A stretch of DNA of 9,326 bases from NCBI RefSeq assembly GCF_039540375.1, contig NZ_BAABEX010000012.1, positions 1 through 9,326 on the forward strand. The letters are read 5' to 3'. Positions 1-5,769 of the stretch are shown here, in pieces. Within the stretch, counting starts at the first letter, position 1, and each line of letters starts with the position of its first letter. This DNA comes from Acidovorax_G lacteus (GTDB lineage: Bacteria > Pseudomonadota > Gammaproteobacteria > Burkholderiales > Burkholderiaceae_C). The position numbers and the translations under genes are program-made. The notes under the pieces are model-generated. The model was given only the letters and a program-made list of their open reading frames with translations. It was not told the origin of the DNA and made no database searches.

Positions 1-50
1 TCTGCTTTGGGAGCAGAGGGTCGCGAGTTCGAATCCCGCCGCTCCGACCA
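1..50 (+). tRNA. tRNA-Pro(UGG), 3' part only; likely attachment site
   Basis: The window opens inside the anticodon arm. TCTGC-TTTGGGA-GCAGA forms the stem and 7-base loop with anticodon TGG, followed by a T arm with GTTCGAATC, an acceptor strand GCTCCGA and an encoded CCA at 48-50. The 5' half lies outside the window. An integrase gene pointing toward this tRNA begins about 70 bp downstream, the usual arrangement when a phage or island has integrated at the 3' end of a tRNA gene. The attachment core should therefore lie in the T arm/acceptor part. The partner att copy is not in the window, so its exact ends cannot be set. Confidence 0.93.
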
Positions 51-58
51 TAAATGAC

Positions 59-92
59 AAGGCCTGCAGAGGATTTCCCCTGCAGGCCTTTT
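59..92 (+). terminator. Rho-independent terminator after tRNA-Pro
   Basis: A perfect 11-bp inverted repeat, AAGGCCTGCAG (59-69) and CTGCAGGCCTT (80-90), encloses a 10-base loop and ends in TTTT (89-92). It lies 9 bp after the tRNA CCA end and would end tRNA transcription. On the other strand it sits about 30 bp beyond the integrase stop and could act there too, though the T-run on that side is poor. Confidence 0.8.
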
Positions 93-118
93 GTCTAACT
101 GTAGCGCCGCTGTCTAAC
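92..118. repeat. Short direct repeat TGTCTAAC between tRNA and integrase
   Basis: TGTCTAAC occurs at 92-99 and again at 111-118, 19 bp apart start to start, in the short gap between the tRNA terminator and the integrase stop codon. Paired short direct repeats next to an att core resemble arm-type binding sites of tyrosine integrases or binding sites of their directionality factors. This role is an inference from position only. Confidence 0.35.
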
Positions 119-121
119 GCC

Positions 122-1147
122 TCACTTCGTTGCCTTGGTTTTGATGGCCGTTTTGTGGCGCACATACTCGGCCGTTTGGGCCTGGGTCGAGTGGGCTCCC
201 ATACGCTGGGCGTCCATGATCCCGCGCTTCGCATCCACATCCGTTAGCGCCTTGGCCCGAAGGTCGCGAAACTGGGTGTCTGGGATACCGGCGCGCTTGA
301 GTCCACGCTTCCAGGCCGTCACCGCGCCAGAATAGGTGTACCGCTGGCCGTCTTGTTTGCAGAACACGTAGCGCACATTGCTGTGCTTGAATGCCTTGAG
401 CCTTGCCACCAGCCGCTCAAGACGAGGTGTCCAGCCGATCAGCACTTCTACGCCCGTGGATGCGAGTGTCTTGCCTGGCTGGAACCGGATCCCGTCCTTG
501 CCGATCTCAGACCACTCCATCGACAGCAGATCGCTCGCGCGCTGGCCTGTCAGGTAGGCCATTTCCACCAGGCAGCAGATCATGGGCCCTGACGGTGTGC
601 GCTTGCCGTCCTTTCCATAGCAGATCCCCACCTTGATTCGGCGCAGCTCAGAGTCGGTGATGTAGCGGCGCCTCGCCTTGGTGGTCATGGTGCGAAGGCT
701 GTCCACAGGATTTGTGCCTGGCTCACGGAACCCGCGTTCTTCGGCATAGCGCATCAGCTCGCGCAGCATTGATCGGTATGCGTTGTGGGTGCGCGGCTTG
801 TCTCGAAAGTCCTTGAGGAACTCCACGACATGCGGCGCGCGCACTTGCGAGGCCCTGAACTCGGCAAATCCTTCCCCGATCACGCGGGTCTGGTAGGCGT
901 CATTGGCCTGGGTTTTCTTGCTGTGTGTGCTGCCCACGTCACGAAGCCAATCCCCGATCAGCTTGGGCATCGAGTCGTCCAGCAGATCCTGTGACTCCAG
1001 ATCTGCCAGTGCGCGATACATCGCGGGCAAGCCGTCCCGGGCGGCGCACAGCCGCGTCCATTTCCGCTTTGTGCCCTCGGCTCGAACGTGCCAGAAGGCC
1101 CCGTTCTTGATGAATACGCGCTTGGGCAGATCTGAGCGCTTCTTCAT
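122..1147 (-). CDS. int: Phage-type tyrosine recombinase (integrase)
   Basis: This 341-residue site-specific recombinase should integrate and excise the element at the adjacent tRNA-Pro. The C-terminal catalytic domain shows Arg203 in TGQRASDLL, Lys226 in the beta-hairpin (PGKT), Arg297 in FRDLRAKALTD, His319 in MGAHSTQ and the nucleophile Tyr328 in AEYVR. The usual His of the HxxR box is Arg294, a variant I recall in integrases of related bacteria. Residues about 60-150 form the helical core-binding domain, and the basic N-terminus (about 1-55) is the arm-binding region. Length is normal for the family. The start ATG (1147-1145) overlaps the stop of the upstream DUF4224 gene as ATGA, so the two are probably translationally coupled. 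No damage is visible, so the element may still be able to excise. Confidence 0.96.
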   Translation of the reverse strand: MKKRSDLPKRVFIKNGAFWHVRAEGTKRKWTRLCAARDGLPAMYRALADLESQDLLDDSMPKLIGDWLRDVGSTHSKKTQANDAYQTRVIGEGFAEFRASQVRAPHVVEFLKDFRDKPRTHNAYRSMLRELMRYAEERGFREPGTNPVDSLRTMTTKARRRYITDSELRRIKVGICYGKDGKRTPSGPMICCLVEMAYLTGQRASDLLSMEWSEIGKDGIRFQPGKTLASTGVEVLIGWTPRLERLVARLKAFKHSNVRYVFCKQDGQRYTYSGAVTAWKRGLKRAGIPDTQFRDLRAKALTDVDAKRGIMDAQRMGAHSTQAQTAEYVRHKTAIKTKATK

Positions 1148-1380
1148 GCGGCCCTCAGTCGGCGCACCGTCGGTTCTTTTGTTCGTTGCTCGTTGGCGGT
1201 AATCCTGGCCGAGCAGACGGCATCATAGTGCGCACGCTCCAGTATCACAGCGCCGGTGGACCGGGATTGCCTAGCTCGGTAGAAGCCCTGACGATGTAGC
1301 TCGGGTAACTGTTCCTTGGCTCTTTTGTAGCCGGTGAGGGCCTGAATTTCAGTATCGTCAAGAACAATAGAGGTGTTCAT
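1144..1380 (-). CDS. DUF4224 family protein upstream of integrase
   Basis: This 78-residue protein has the DUF4224 signature near its N-terminus: LDDTEIQALTGYKR followed by a Q-x-x-x-L-H-R-x-G-F stretch. The family is small, common directly upstream of integrases in betaproteobacterial and pseudomonad prophages, and of no proven biochemical role that I know. Its fold and position would suit a helix-turn-helix-like excisionase or directionality factor, which is inference. The start is well supported: AGGAGGC (complement of 1385-1391) lies 5 bases ahead of the ATG at 1380. It overlaps the integrase start by ATGA, so it leads a two-gene integration operon. The C-terminal 20 residues are basic and look unstructured. 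Confidence 0.85.
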   Translation of the reverse strand: MNTSIVLDDTEIQALTGYKRAKEQLPELHRQGFYRARQSRSTGAVILERAHYDAVCSARITANEQRTKEPTVRRLRAA

Positions 1381-1455
1381 TATTGCCTCCTGTGTAGAAG
1401 GGGGGGTTATTTTGATGGTTGGTGCAATTCGATCTGCGGATAAAGAGGAAAATCA
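1381..1455. promoter_or_regulatory. Divergent intergenic region with a G7 tract
   Basis: This 75-bp gap separates the leftward DUF4224-int pair from the rightward membrane-protein gene, so it must hold or adjoin promoters for both unless transcription enters from outside. It contains both ribosome-binding sites: AGGAGGC on the minus strand (1385-1391) and GAGG (1445-1448) on the plus strand. A run of seven G (1400-1406) lies between. I found no convincing paired -35/-10 hexamers for either direction. Confidence 0.45.
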
Positions 1456-2046
1456 ATGGATGTCAATCAGGTTGGACAAGAGATCTCCAAAGGACTGAGT
1501 TCTGTCGGCTCGTCATCAGAAATTTGCCTTTTTTGGATTGATTCATGGTTCACTTGCATGACTAAAGCTGAGTGGGCGAGTTGGGCTCAGGTTTTCGGCT
1601 CGTTGCTGGCAGTGTTTGTTGCGGGTGCAATCCCTTACTGGCAAAAGTGGCGAGCAGATAAGGAGGGTTTTATTCGCGCTAGGCAGTGTCTATTAATGCA
1701 ATGCAGTTTGATTGAGCAGTTGCGCAGAATGGCTGTGGCTGCTGGAGGGAAGCCGCAAATAGTGTTTAAGCCGGCCCGAAATCTTTGTGTGAACTTGGCG
1801 TCAATGTACGATGAGGTAAGGCTGCCACCGTTGTCATTAAGACAGTTAGCCGTGTGGAGAGCCTCGCGCGAAAATATTTATCGGCTAGCAGAGCTTGTGG
1901 ATCGAGTGTGTGGGGGATCAATGAGTGATGATTCACTGATAGAAGCAATAGACTTGTTATTCGAATCTAGTAAAAATCAGCTGAATGATTTTGGCATCAA
2001 GGCTAAGCGCGAAGAGGAGGTAATATGGAGTTCTGCAAATCAGTAA
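1456..2046 (+). CDS. Predicted single-pass membrane protein, unknown function
   Basis: I do not recognise the family of this 196-residue protein. A hydrophobic segment at about residues 41-62 (ASWAQVFGSLLAVFVAGAI) is flanked by a Trp/Tyr interface and then Lys/Arg (QKWRADK), predicting one membrane helix with the helical C-terminal domain of about 130 residues in the cytoplasm. GAGG (1445-1448) stands 7 bases before the chosen ATG; a second in-frame ATG at 1558 (Met35) just before the membrane helix has a weaker site. The gene is transcribed against its neighbours and is clearly AT-richer, with codons such as TTA, ATA and AGA that adjacent genes avoid. It looks like a separately acquired cargo gene of a prophage, for example one altering infection by other phages, but that is inference. 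Confidence 0.75.
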   Translation: MDVNQVGQEISKGLSSVGSSSEICLFWIDSWFTCMTKAEWASWAQVFGSLLAVFVAGAIPYWQKWRADKEGFIRARQCLLMQCSLIEQLRRMAVAAGGKPQIVFKPARNLCVNLASMYDEVRLPPLSLRQLAVWRASRENIYRLAELVDRVCGGSMSDDSLIEAIDLLFESSKNQLNDFGIKAKREEEVIWSSANQ

Positions 2047-2076
2047 GAATCAGCGTTCGTTATAGATGGGCGGAGA

Positions 2077-2586
2077 TTAAGTAGTCTTGCTTTTCAATGC
2101 CCTTGCAACGTCGCCCGTGGTGAAGTCCCTTGCGCTCAGGATTTGGTCAAGCTCCAGGGCGCCCCTTGCCAGACTTAATTCGTGCAACTCGGGCAGGAGG
2201 CGGTCGATGGCTGAAAGCCCGGCGAGGATGGCGCCGCGCTGGCGCTCGAGCTCGGCTGGGGTGTTGGCGATATCGGCCAGCGCGTTGGCGGTGCCGCGCA
2301 AGACGCTGGCCTCTGGCATCTCGTGCAGTCCATGCAGGGCTGCGGCATGGGCCACGGTGTAGAGCAGCCGGCCCATGCGGTCGGCCAGGTGCGCTGCGTT
2401 GTTGCCGGTGAATGCGTGCAGGCTTGCTTCAAGGCGCAGCCGCTGCACATCACCCATGATGCGAACGCGCAACAGTGCCTGGGCTACGCGGTTGTGGGTG
2501 ATGTTGCGATCGCAGTTGCGCTGCGGGCTGTTGCGGCCGCTTCGGCGGGCTGCGCGGGCAGCCTCTCGGCGTTGTGCTCTGTTCAT
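2077..2586 (-). CDS. Hypothetical phage early protein, last gene of leftward operon
   Basis: This 169-residue protein matches no family I recognise. The N-terminus (MNRAQRREAARAARR) is very basic, followed by mostly helical sequence with regular Leu/Ala spacing. No membrane segment or catalytic motif is visible. An AAAGGA site (complement of 2592-2597) precedes the ATG at 2586. A 21-bp gap separates it from the helix-turn-helix gene upstream (2608-3027), one of the few non-overlapping junctions of the operon. It ends 31 bp from the converging membrane-protein gene, with no clear terminator in that gap. The basic leader suggests nucleic-acid contact, but no function can be assigned. Confidence 0.75.
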   Translation of the reverse strand: MNRAQRREAARAARRSGRNSPQRNCDRNITHNRVAQALLRVRIMGDVQRLRLEASLHAFTGNNAAHLADRMGRLLYTVAHAAALHGLHEMPEASVLRGTANALADIANTPAELERQRGAILAGLSAIDRLLPELHELSLARGALELDQILSARDFTTGDVARALKSKTT

Positions 2587-2607
2587 GTGGATCCTTTGCT
2601 GGTTGGC

Positions 2608-3027
2608 TCAGGAGAGGTGTTCAACACGGCCGCCCGGGTAGTACAGCTTGTTGCCCACCCGGCTGGGCAGGCTAAAGGCGCGCAGCCGCGCGGGCGTGGC
2701 GCCTGCGGTGGGTTGCAGTTCTGCGCCGTCGTAGTCGCCGCGGGCGCTGGCGTTGTTGTGGGTGCGCGGTCCGGGGTTGGCCACGGCCTGGCGGGCGCGG
2801 GCTTCTTGTGCGGCGCGGGCGCGGCGCTGCTCGGCAGAGCGGGCGTGGCTCAGTGCGTCGGGCCGCTTTTGCAGGCCCAGTTTGTAGGCGCGGCGGCGCG
2901 CCTGCTCTACGGTGCAGCCCAGTGTGGAGGCCAGCTCGCGCGTGGCCATGGTGGCGTAGTGCTTGCGCAGCAGCTCGTCGCGCCGCTCTTGCGCCCAGAA
3001 GGTGGCGGTGGTCTTGTTCGTGGTCAT
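2608..3027 (-). CDS. Small helix-turn-helix DNA-binding protein
   Basis: The 139-residue product carries an N-terminal helix-turn-helix at about residues 16-52: ELLRKHYATMATRELASTLG then TVEQARRRAYKLGL. This spacing (Leu-x-x-x-Tyr, then ELA-x-x-LG, then RA-x-x-LGL) is that of small phage-borne HTH proteins related to GcrA/Myb-like domains. A basic linker (about 60-90) and a probably disordered C-terminal half follow. The frame stays open far upstream, but the true start is the ATG at 3027, which overlaps the HD-hydrolase stop as ATGA with GAGG ahead of it. It could be a late regulator of the early operon or an accessory DNA-binding protein; its target cannot be read from the window. Confidence 0.8.
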   Translation of the reverse strand: MTTNKTTATFWAQERRDELLRKHYATMATRELASTLGCTVEQARRRAYKLGLQKRPDALSHARSAEQRRARAAQEARARQAVANPGPRTHNNASARGDYDGAELQPTAGATPARLRAFSLPSRVGNKLYYPGGRVEHLS

Positions 3028-3665
3028 GCCAGGGCCTCGGTGGTGGGCTCGTCCAGCGCGGGCTGGGTGGCGGTGAGCTGTTCGTATCGGCGCACGAAGG
3101 CGTCGCGGTGGTGCAGCCAAGTCATGGCGCAGCGCGGCTCGGCCATCAGGTCGATGGACTGCAGGGGCTGCACTTCGGCGTCTGGCGAATCCAGCACGGG
3201 CCACGTGCGGCTGCTGCCGGGCTGGTAGCCGGTGAGGTCGCGCCGCTCGGTAGCCAGTGCGCGCAGGTCTGCAGCCTTGATGGCGGCGCGGTATGCCTGG
3301 CTGGCGGTGCGGATGCCGAAGGCCTCGCGCACCAGGTGGGCGTGCAGGTTCTCGAACTCGACCCAGGCCATGCCCAGGGCCTGCTTGTGCATGGTGCCCA
3401 CGTCGCCCACCAGGGCTTCGTGCGCGTCGTGCAGCAGGGCGGCCAGCTGCGCGCTGGCGGTCAGGCCCTGGGCGCGCACGATGTCGCACACGAGCAGGCT
3501 GTGCTCTGCCACGCTGTAGGGCCGCTTGGTGTGGCCGGTGAAGCGGTTGATGAGGGCCAGGGCGTGGGCCACCTCGCCAATGCTGGGGGCGTTGCGGTAG
3601 AGCAGGGCGGCCGGGCTGGTGAGGTAGTGGTCGCGGCCGGTGATGGTGGTCATCCAGGGGGTCAT
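3024..3665 (-). CDS. HD-domain phosphohydrolase, YfdR-like
   Basis: This 213-residue protein belongs to the HD superfamily of metal-dependent phosphohydrolases, near E. coli prophage protein YfdR and the 5'-nucleotidase YfbR. Visible markers are the family leader TITGRDHYLTSP (residues 7-18), INRFTGHTKRPYSVAEH ending in metal ligand His55, the HD pair His79-Asp80 within ALLHDAHEALVGD, and a later ligand Asp133 in KAADLRALATERRDL. By family, the likely substrate is a nucleotide, with nucleoside monophosphates the guess from YfbR. A role in tuning the nucleotide pool during phage replication is inferred. The start ATG at 3665 overlaps the upstream gene as ATGA and has GGGAG before it; an in-frame Met four codons later has no ribosome site. 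All HD residues are intact, so it should be active. Confidence 0.9.
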   Translation of the reverse strand: MTPWMTTITGRDHYLTSPAALLYRNAPSIGEVAHALALINRFTGHTKRPYSVAEHSLLVCDIVRAQGLTASAQLAALLHDAHEALVGDVGTMHKQALGMAWVEFENLHAHLVREAFGIRTASQAYRAAIKAADLRALATERRDLTGYQPGSSRTWPVLDSPDAEVQPLQSIDLMAEPRCAMTWLHHRDAFVRRYEQLTATQPALDEPTTEALA

Positions 3666-4132
3666 GCGGCGGCTCCCTGCTCTGCGGCGGCGCACATTTC
3701 GGCCAAGTGCCGGGCTGCAGCGCTCTCGACCGTCTCGGCCACGACGGCGCGCGCCTGGCGCTCAAGGCTGCTGATGAAGTCGGCGCGCTTTGCCTCAAGC
3801 AACTGCAGTCCTGCAATGAGATCGGGATGCAGCTGCAAGTAGTCCAGCGCCGGATCGAGGAACATGTTGCGCTCGTAGCAGATGACGGCGCACATGCCGC
3901 CCAGCACGCGTCCTGGGAAGCCTGGCGCACGGCGCAGCAGCTTCGCCAGGTGGTTGTAGAGTGCCTGCAGGTGCTCCGGCTTGTCGGCGTCGAAGTCGCA
4001 ATCGAGGGCATTGAGGTCGGAGGGGCCGGTGGTGGCCCACGGGCCTCCCCATCGGCTGTCGATGGCTGTCAGTACGCCCAGCAGGTCAAATCCAGCTTCA
4101 ATATCGCTGGCCGTTGGCTTTGCCATCTTCAT
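3662..4132 (-). CDS. Hypothetical phage early protein
   Basis: This 156-residue acidic to neutral protein is of a family I do not recognise. The N-terminal half has a conserved-looking aromatic/acidic stretch (RWGGPWATTGPSDLNALDCDFDADKPEHLQALYNHLAKLL), shown here across residues about 27-66 but not assigned to a domain. Residues about 80-156 are strongly helical and Ala/Glu-rich, consistent with a coiled coil. There is no signal peptide or membrane helix. It starts at 4132, overlapping the previous gene's stop as ATGA behind a strong AGGGGG site, and its own stop overlaps the HD-hydrolase start. A second in-frame ATG two codons in is a possible alternative. Confidence 0.8.
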   Translation of the reverse strand: MKMAKPTASDIEAGFDLLGVLTAIDSRWGGPWATTGPSDLNALDCDFDADKPEHLQALYNHLAKLLRRAPGFPGRVLGGMCAVICYERNMFLDPALDYLQLHPDLIAGLQLLEAKRADFISSLERQARAVVAETVESAAARHLAEMCAAAEQGAAA

Positions 4133-4320
4133 GCCGCACCCCCTTGCGCCACCACCCCGCCCGCCTCAAACGCCGCCTTGGGCAGCGCCAGCAGGTACAC
4201 GGCCTTGAAGTGCATGCCCGCCTCGCTGGCAAACGGGTAGGGGCAGGCGTCGTTCAGGCTCTGGCCGGCCTGGGCGGCGGCGCGGGCTTCGCGCTCGATG
4301 GTTTCTTTGCTCACGATCAT
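4129..4320 (-). CDS. Small conserved-looking phage protein
   Basis: This 63-residue protein has N-terminal MIVSKETIEREARAAAQAG, then SLNDACPYPFASEAGMHFKA and VYLLALPKAAF. I recall similar short 'NDACPYPF' proteins from early regions of betaproteobacterial prophages, none with a known function. It is predicted soluble with an amphipathic N-terminal helix. Both ends are ATGA overlaps (4317-4320 with the gene before, 4129-4132 with the gene after). There is little ribosome-site sequence before its ATG, so translation probably depends on coupling to the upstream gene. Confidence 0.78.
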   Translation of the reverse strand: MIVSKETIEREARAAAQAGQSLNDACPYPFASEAGMHFKAVYLLALPKAAFEAGGVVAQGGAA

Positions 4321-4697
4321 GGTGCGGTGGCTTCGTGTTGCTCTGTTTTTGATAGCTGCTCGTGCTTGTTTGCGCTTGCGTTGCCGCTGTTGTGGCGTGG
4401 CAGCAGGCGCAGGCGCACGATGCGGGCGTGCAGCTCGGGCATGGGCGGGTAGGTGGAGCCGGTGCGCACGCGCAGGCGCGTAAGCTCGGCCTGCACGGGC
4501 TGGCCCGGGGTGAGCTGGCTGGCGTGCGCAGCCCAGAAGGCTTCGGCCTCGTCGCCCAGCCAGTGCGCGCGGTAGCTCTCGCTGTGCCCGCTGCCCTGGT
4601 TGTCGATGAGCAGCAGGCCCAGGCGGAAGGTGCCTGCAGCGTCCCGGTCAACCCGGGGCCGGGTGCGGCCGAGGAAGAGGGTGCCGGTGGCTTGCAT
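4317..4697 (-). CDS. Hypothetical phage early protein, possible OB-like fold
   Basis: The 126-residue product begins MQATGTLFLGRTRPRVDRD and shows alternating hydrophobic strands (FRLGLLLID, VQAELTRLRVR, LHARIVRLRLL). This beta-rich pattern is compatible with an OB-like nucleic-acid-binding fold, but I cannot name a family. AGGGG lies 6 bases before the ATG at 4697, and a 24-bp gap separates it from the membrane-peptide gene upstream. The last 25 residues (ASANKHEQLSKTEQ and onward) differ in character: polar, AT-richer DNA, and they coincide with a degenerate intergenic-type repeat at 4345-4378, suggesting the C-terminus was extended by repeat insertion. The stop overlaps the next start as ATGA. 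Confidence 0.78.
   Translation of the reverse strand: MQATGTLFLGRTRPRVDRDAAGTFRLGLLLIDNQGSGHSESYRAHWLGDEAEAFWAAHASQLTPGQPVQAELTRLRVRTGSTYPPMPELHARIVRLRLLPRHNSGNASANKHEQLSKTEQHEATAP
4345..4378 (+). repeat. Degenerate Comamonadaceae-type repeat inside a gene
   Basis: GTTTTTGATAGCTGCTCGTG (4345-4364) followed by CTTGTTTGCGCTTG resembles the TTTTGATAGCTGCTAGCGCTTG repeat that I recall scattered through intergenic regions of Acidovorax, Polaromonas and relatives. It departs from the neighbouring base composition and encodes, on the minus strand, the odd C-terminal tail of the 4317-4697 product. Identification is from memory, without a search. Confidence 0.4.
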
Positions 4698-4721
4698 GGT
4701 GTGCCCCTGTGTCGCCTTGCG

Positions 4722-4889
4722 TCAGCCCAGCAGCAGCGCGCTGATGGCGCCCGCGGTGAAGGGCAGGCCCACCAGCAGGCCGGTGGCCAGCAGCAGCCAG
4801 CCCGAGGCTTGCGCCAGTGCGCGAGCGATGCGCTGCGCGGCCGTGCGCCGGCGGTGGTAGGGGCCCTGCAGTTGGATGGGGGCGCTCAT
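4722..4889 (-). CDS. Small membrane protein
   Basis: This 55-residue gene encodes MSAPIQLQGPYHRRRTAAQR, a basic cytoplasmic leader, then a hydrophobic helix at residues about 31-54 (WLLLATGLLVGLPFTAGAISALLLG) ending the protein. The positive N-terminus predicts an N-in topology. The ATG at 4889 overlaps the stop of the 43-residue gene upstream as ATGA, with GAGGG ahead of it. Single-helix peptides of this kind are frequent in phage early operons; some block superinfection or disturb the membrane, but nothing in the sequence assigns a role here. Confidence 0.65.
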   Translation of the reverse strand: MSAPIQLQGPYHRRRTAAQRIARALAQASGWLLLATGLLVGLPFTAGAISALLLG

Positions 4890-5017
4890 CGGGCGGCCCT
4901 CACGCTGATGCGGCGGGCGCCGGGGTAGATGTCCAGCGCGGCGGCCACGGCGGCGCAGGTGCTGGCGTACAGGCCGTGGTAGGCCACGCCATCGACTGTG
5001 ATGAGGCAGGGGATCAT
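4886..5017 (-). CDS. 43-residue phage protein
   Basis: The product begins MIPCLITVDGVAYHGLYAST and ends in IYPGARRISVRAAR. The pattern 'I-T-V-x-G-x-x-Y ... A-A-x-x-A-L-D-I-Y-P-x-A-R-R-I' resembles short hypothetical proteins in early regions of beta- and gammaproteobacterial prophages, with no known function. AAGGAG (complement of 5026-5031) gives a good ribosome site for the ATG at 5017. It overlaps the next gene as ATGA (4886-4889) and is itself overlapped as ATGA by the end of the long frame from 5769. Its start lies only 20-50 bp from the divergent zinc-ribbon gene. Confidence 0.68.
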   Translation of the reverse strand: MIPCLITVDGVAYHGLYASTCAAVAAALDIYPGARRISVRAAR

Positions 5018-5769
5018 GCTGCGGCTCCTTCGCTACGATGGGGGGCCGACCCCCGATGGAGAACGAAATGCTTGAGGCGCTGCTCAAACAGATGGAGGCG
5101 CTCATCAACGAGCGCGGCTCTGCTGCGGTGCTGCGCGAGCACCTGGCCCTTTTGCGAGAGCGGGTCGGGGCGCTGGAGCGTGAGAACAGCGATTTGCGCG
5201 CGCAGCTGCAGCAGGCGAAGGCGCAGGCGCAAGACAGCCAGCAGCGGCTTGACCGCTTTGCGCGCGACAACCCCAAGGGGCTGCGCTGTAACGGCTGCGG
5301 CAGCGTTGACCTGGTGCGCGCAGGTGCAAAGCCCGACGCGATCTTTGGAGACCTGGGGGTGAACCGGGTGGTGTTCCGCTGCCGCGTTTGTGGGGCCGAA
5401 TCGGCTTTCATGGAAGACACCATGGGCTGAATCGGCGCGGCCCGGGCTGGCCGAGGCGTGCGCGGCAAGCTGAACGCGGTGGGCGGCCAAGATCTTGTGC
5501 ACGTCGGCCATGGAAAGGTCTTTCAGGCGTTCGGGCAAAGCGGCTGCGGCAGCCAGAAGGCCTGTTTGCTCCTGTTGCGATAGCTGCGAGTCCTTGACGG
5601 CCAAGCGTTCTGCCACGCCGTCGATCAGCGCTACTGCGGCGTCGCCCACGCCCTGCCAGAAGCAGAGCTTGGCCTCGTCGTTCATCACGCCAGCCATGGC
5701 CACGCCAGCGCGCGCCCGGCGCAGCAGGGCAAAGCCCAGGGCTTGTGGGGTGCTGGGCGAGCTGCTCAT
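5014..5769 (-). CDS. Hypothetical phage early protein; C-terminal half antisense to another gene
   Basis: The open frame is 251 codons. Residues 1-110 look like genuine protein: LGFALLRRARAGVAMAGVMN, then a helical acidic section (GVGDAAVALIDGVAERL) and QQEQTGLLAAAAALPERL, of no family I know. From residue 114 the frame runs exactly opposite the zinc-ribbon gene at 5068-5430, and the predicted protein becomes rich in Leu/Arg/His runs typical of antisense translation. The frames are codon-aligned, so an antisense stop would need rare TTA, CTA or TCA sense codons; the open frame is weak evidence of coding. The start overlaps the upstream 48-residue gene as ATGA, and the end overlaps the 43-residue gene as ATGA. 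Either the protein truly spans 251 residues, or a shorter ancestral gene lost its own C-terminus to the inserted gene. Confidence 0.6.
   Translation of the reverse strand: MSSSPSTPQALGFALLRRARAGVAMAGVMNDEAKLCFWQGVGDAAVALIDGVAERLAVKDSQLSQQEQTGLLAAAAALPERLKDLSMADVHKILAAHRVQLAAHASASPGRADSAHGVFHESRFGPTNAAAEHHPVHPQVSKDRVGLCTCAHQVNAAAAVTAQPLGVVARKAVKPLLAVLRLRLRLLQLRAQIAVLTLQRPDPLSQKGQVLAQHRSRAALVDERLHLFEQRLKHFVLHRGSAPHRSEGAAA
5068..5430 (+). CDS. Coiled-coil protein with C-terminal zinc ribbon
   Basis: This 120-residue protein combines a long N-terminal coiled coil (residues about 1-68, with repeated Leu/Glu/Arg/Gln heptads such as LREHLALLRERVGALEREN) with a C-terminal zinc ribbon: CNGCGS with Cys74 and Cys77, then CRVCGAES with Cys105 and Cys108, bridged by IFGDLGVNRVVF. 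The four Cys should bind one Zn ion; the likely role is nucleic-acid or protein binding. GGAG at 5058-5061 sits 6 bases before the chosen ATG. In-frame ATGs at 5056 and 5038 are alternatives, but the first lacks a site and the second precedes a G6/C5 hairpin (5040-5054). It is the only plus-strand gene inside the leftward operon. I do not know the family name. Confidence 0.78.
   Translation: MLEALLKQMEALINERGSAAVLREHLALLRERVGALERENSDLRAQLQQAKAQAQDSQQRLDRFARDNPKGLRCNGCGSVDLVRAGAKPDAIFGDLGVNRVVFRCRVCGAESAFMEDTMG

Noticed and set aside
2323..3842. Two long plus-strand open frames (301 and 344 codons) opposite the early operon
   Set aside because: Gly/Ala/Val/Arg-rich translations typical of antisense in GC-rich DNA, with no motifs, while the minus strand carries ATGA-linked genes with ribosome sites.
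2608..4011. Minus-strand open frame of 467 codons
   Set aside because: Only its last 139 codons look like protein (the HTH gene from ATG 3027). The rest is Arg/Pro/His-rich and runs in a shifted frame through the HD hydrolase, which has clear motifs.
5040..5054. G6/C5 hairpin as a terminator
   Set aside because: It has no T-run on either strand and lies just before the zinc-ribbon start, so at most it affects translation of the upstream alternative ATGs.
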